A stretch of DNA of 64,000 nt from Cyrtodaria siliqua. Its lineage: Eukaryota; Mollusca; Bivalvia; Adapedonta; Hiatellidae. Made by a program: the position numbers and the translations under genes. Position 1 is the first letter of the stretch. Each line of letters opens with the position of its first letter. The stretch spans positions 123,566-187,565 of the forward strand of contig JAWPHD010004457.1 of assembly GCA_037043455.1 (NCBI GenBank), read 5' to 3'. Below the pieces are notes generated by a model. That model was given only the letters and a program-made list of their open reading frames with translations. It made no database searches and was not told where the DNA came from. Positions 38,601 to 41,600 of this stretch are shown here, one piece after another.

Positions 38601-41600
38601 AAAAGTATGTACCTGTTACCTATTAGAATTGCTCATGTTAATGCTGAAAAACCTTTAGCTGAAACAAGCGCCCCGAACAATAAGATTCTACATGCACGTA
38701 TATGTTTAACATTCAATACACGGTAGTTATTAGTGTATAATAATATCCTATGTGTTTCTGTTTAAAAAATTGAATAAGCGGTAGGAATTAGTTTAAAAGA
38801 AGACATTTGTTTAGCGATAATGTTTTCTGTTTTATACAGCCAGAAGATAGAGCCAACTTCGAGATTCTAAAGTCACAGCTGTTCTCAGCAAAGGCCGTGA
38901 AGAAGTCTTTCAAACAGAAACGTATACGAGCCTTTGACGATGATGACGACACTCGTAAAGGTAGATATTACCATTTCCATTGATTAAGATAATAGGTGTC
39001 TCGGTCTGTGGGGAATGCACTTGCCTCATAACCGGAAGTTTGCAGGTTGATCCCACTGCATCGTCGATCTGAAAGGGAATTAAACCTGGACAATCCTCTG
39101 TACCGGAGACTATATTCACTAGGCATTTAAAGAAACAGAGGGGAATAGAGAGTGAGTGCATTCATGGTTCTCCCATCGGTTCCCGAAAGCACCTTCGCTA
39201 GCCATAGGCAGCCTTCGATAACCATCGGGTGCTATCATTACTTATCGGTTTGCCGATAGGTAAGATGTTGGTAACCAATCTTACCGTGACTCTACACCTA
39301 AGAAAGCATCAGTGGCCTCGTTATGGCATAAGTTCAAAATAGCGACATTATAATCGAAATGCTTATTGCTGAGAATTTAATCCCAATAAAAAGTGAATAA
39401 CAAGACAATGCCTACAAACTCAAATGTCCGGTTTTGAAGTATAAAAACGGCAGATATCCCCTGCCTTGCCACTTTGCTAATATATCGGTAGTCAATGGTA
39501 ACCTTGCACTGCCGTTGGTACCATGTTCTACCCAGATTTATTGGTTACCAGTTGTAATATCAGTACCCAATGATAACCGTATACCGGTGCCGGTGGTAAC
39601 CCATAGTGGTTGCCAATGGGAGAACCCTGAACACACCCCGGGTGATCTTGAATTCCTCTGTGTATCCTCTGCCTTCCTCCGTGAGCGGATGTAAATAACT
39701 TATAGTTTTGATGAACCACTGAACAAGAAGCACTTCCGTGGTCTAGGGGTTTAACAGAACATTGCGTTGTAAACCTCACCTCTCACCACTGTGGGTTCGA
39801 ATCCCACTGGGAGCTCAACTTTCAGGGGAGAACGTGTCAATTCTTACGGATGGAGGGAGATATACAGTACTGGTTCTATCCAGGAAAAATGGGGCTGTCT
39901 GCCTCTACCACAAAAAAAAATCGACCATCATATATGGCCTAAAATGTGCTAAAAATGACCAAAAACACAATTTAAACAAACAAACAAAAAAAACATTGAA
40001 CAACAATTCACTTATGCCACATTTTTGTCTCATCACGTCCCTTAACACATTTTTGTCCTGTGCATATACATGTAACTGATGACTGTAGATCCCTTTACAT
40101 CACCCATTTTTGATTGCTTAATTTATTACAGAGTTATGGCCCTTTGTTTGACTTGGAATTTTCCACGCAAGGGTATTCTTCGCCCTCAGTGATAGTTCTA
40201 AGTTACATAAAAAAAGATTAAGTCATCTTCATTGTTTCATACTAAAAGCGTGTATAATGCAGGACATATGCATTAAGTAATTGAGGACGGCAGTTGTAAA
40301 CACAAGAGTATACAAGAACTTGAATCTCCACTCTCATTTGCTTTAGTTTTTTAGCCAACACTTTGCCAAATGAACCATGTAATCTGGACAGACTACGCAA
40401 ACAGTGGCCTCGGTAGCTCTGTGGATACGGCATTGTGCTTTAGAGCTGCAGACATCTGCACCGTGTGGGTTTTTTCTCCCTGTTGGATGCATGTCTGGTG
40501 CACAATATAACCTAATATGATGTGTTAACGGGGCATAAAACATCCGTTCATTTCATTTCCACTAGTGCATATTAAAGTTCTTTCATAGCTGTAGCTTGCA
40601 GCAAGGTTTCCATTTAGTGCATTTTGTATTTACTTGCACAGCTGGCCCAGCTAAGAAACAAAAGATGAAAAAGAAGTCGGCATTTGACCAGGAGCTGACA
40701 AACACAGGCAGATCTGCTGTGAAGAAATTCAGAGCTGGGTAAGATTATTTATACTTTCGAACCAGTCAGGCTGTGAAGAAATTCAGATTTAGGTAAGATA
40801 TTTATTCTTCCTAACCAGTCTGCTGTGATGAAATTCAGAGCTACGTAAGATATTTATTCTCCCAACCAGTCTGCTGTGATGAAATTCAGAGCTACGTAAG
40901 ATAGTTATTCTTCCTAACCAGTCTGCTGTGTCTGAAGAAATTCAGAACAAGTTTGGATATTTGGATATTTATACTCCCAAACCAGCCTGCTGTCAAGAAA
41001 TTCAGAGCTGAGAGATATTTATACTCCCGAACCATATCTATTACTTCTACATTACGGTTGCAGTGTAATTTTGTTTCATATACGTTGCAGCCTCAGAACT
41101 AAGCTTCATAGTAGTAAAATGTGTTTATCATACATGACAGGTGAAAAGGTCTTTTCATACTGAAACCAGTTTTAAGTGTTTTTAGCTCTACTGGCCGAAG
41201 GCTTATGCGATGGCGAGTTGTCCATCGTCAGTCCGCCTGTCGTCCGTTTGTTAACTTTTGTCTTGTTTACATGATAAAGACTTCGTTTTTAATCGGATCT
41301 TTACGAAACTTTGCCAATGTCTTTATATCAATTTAAACTCGGATGAGTTTAAAAACCAGCCAGATCGGATTAGTATATGGCCCTTGTTTTGCTGAAAAAA
41401 ACATATTAAGCCTTGTTTACACTCTAGCACCTTCATTTTGTATTTGATCTTTACGAAACTTTGCCAGTGTATTTATATCAATGGACGTTCGGATGAGTTC
41501 GAAAACCAGCCAGACCGGATAAGTAACACAATAGTTATGGCCCTTGTTTTGGTGAAAACTCTATTTTCTGCCTTGTGACCACTCTAGCACCTTCATTTAT

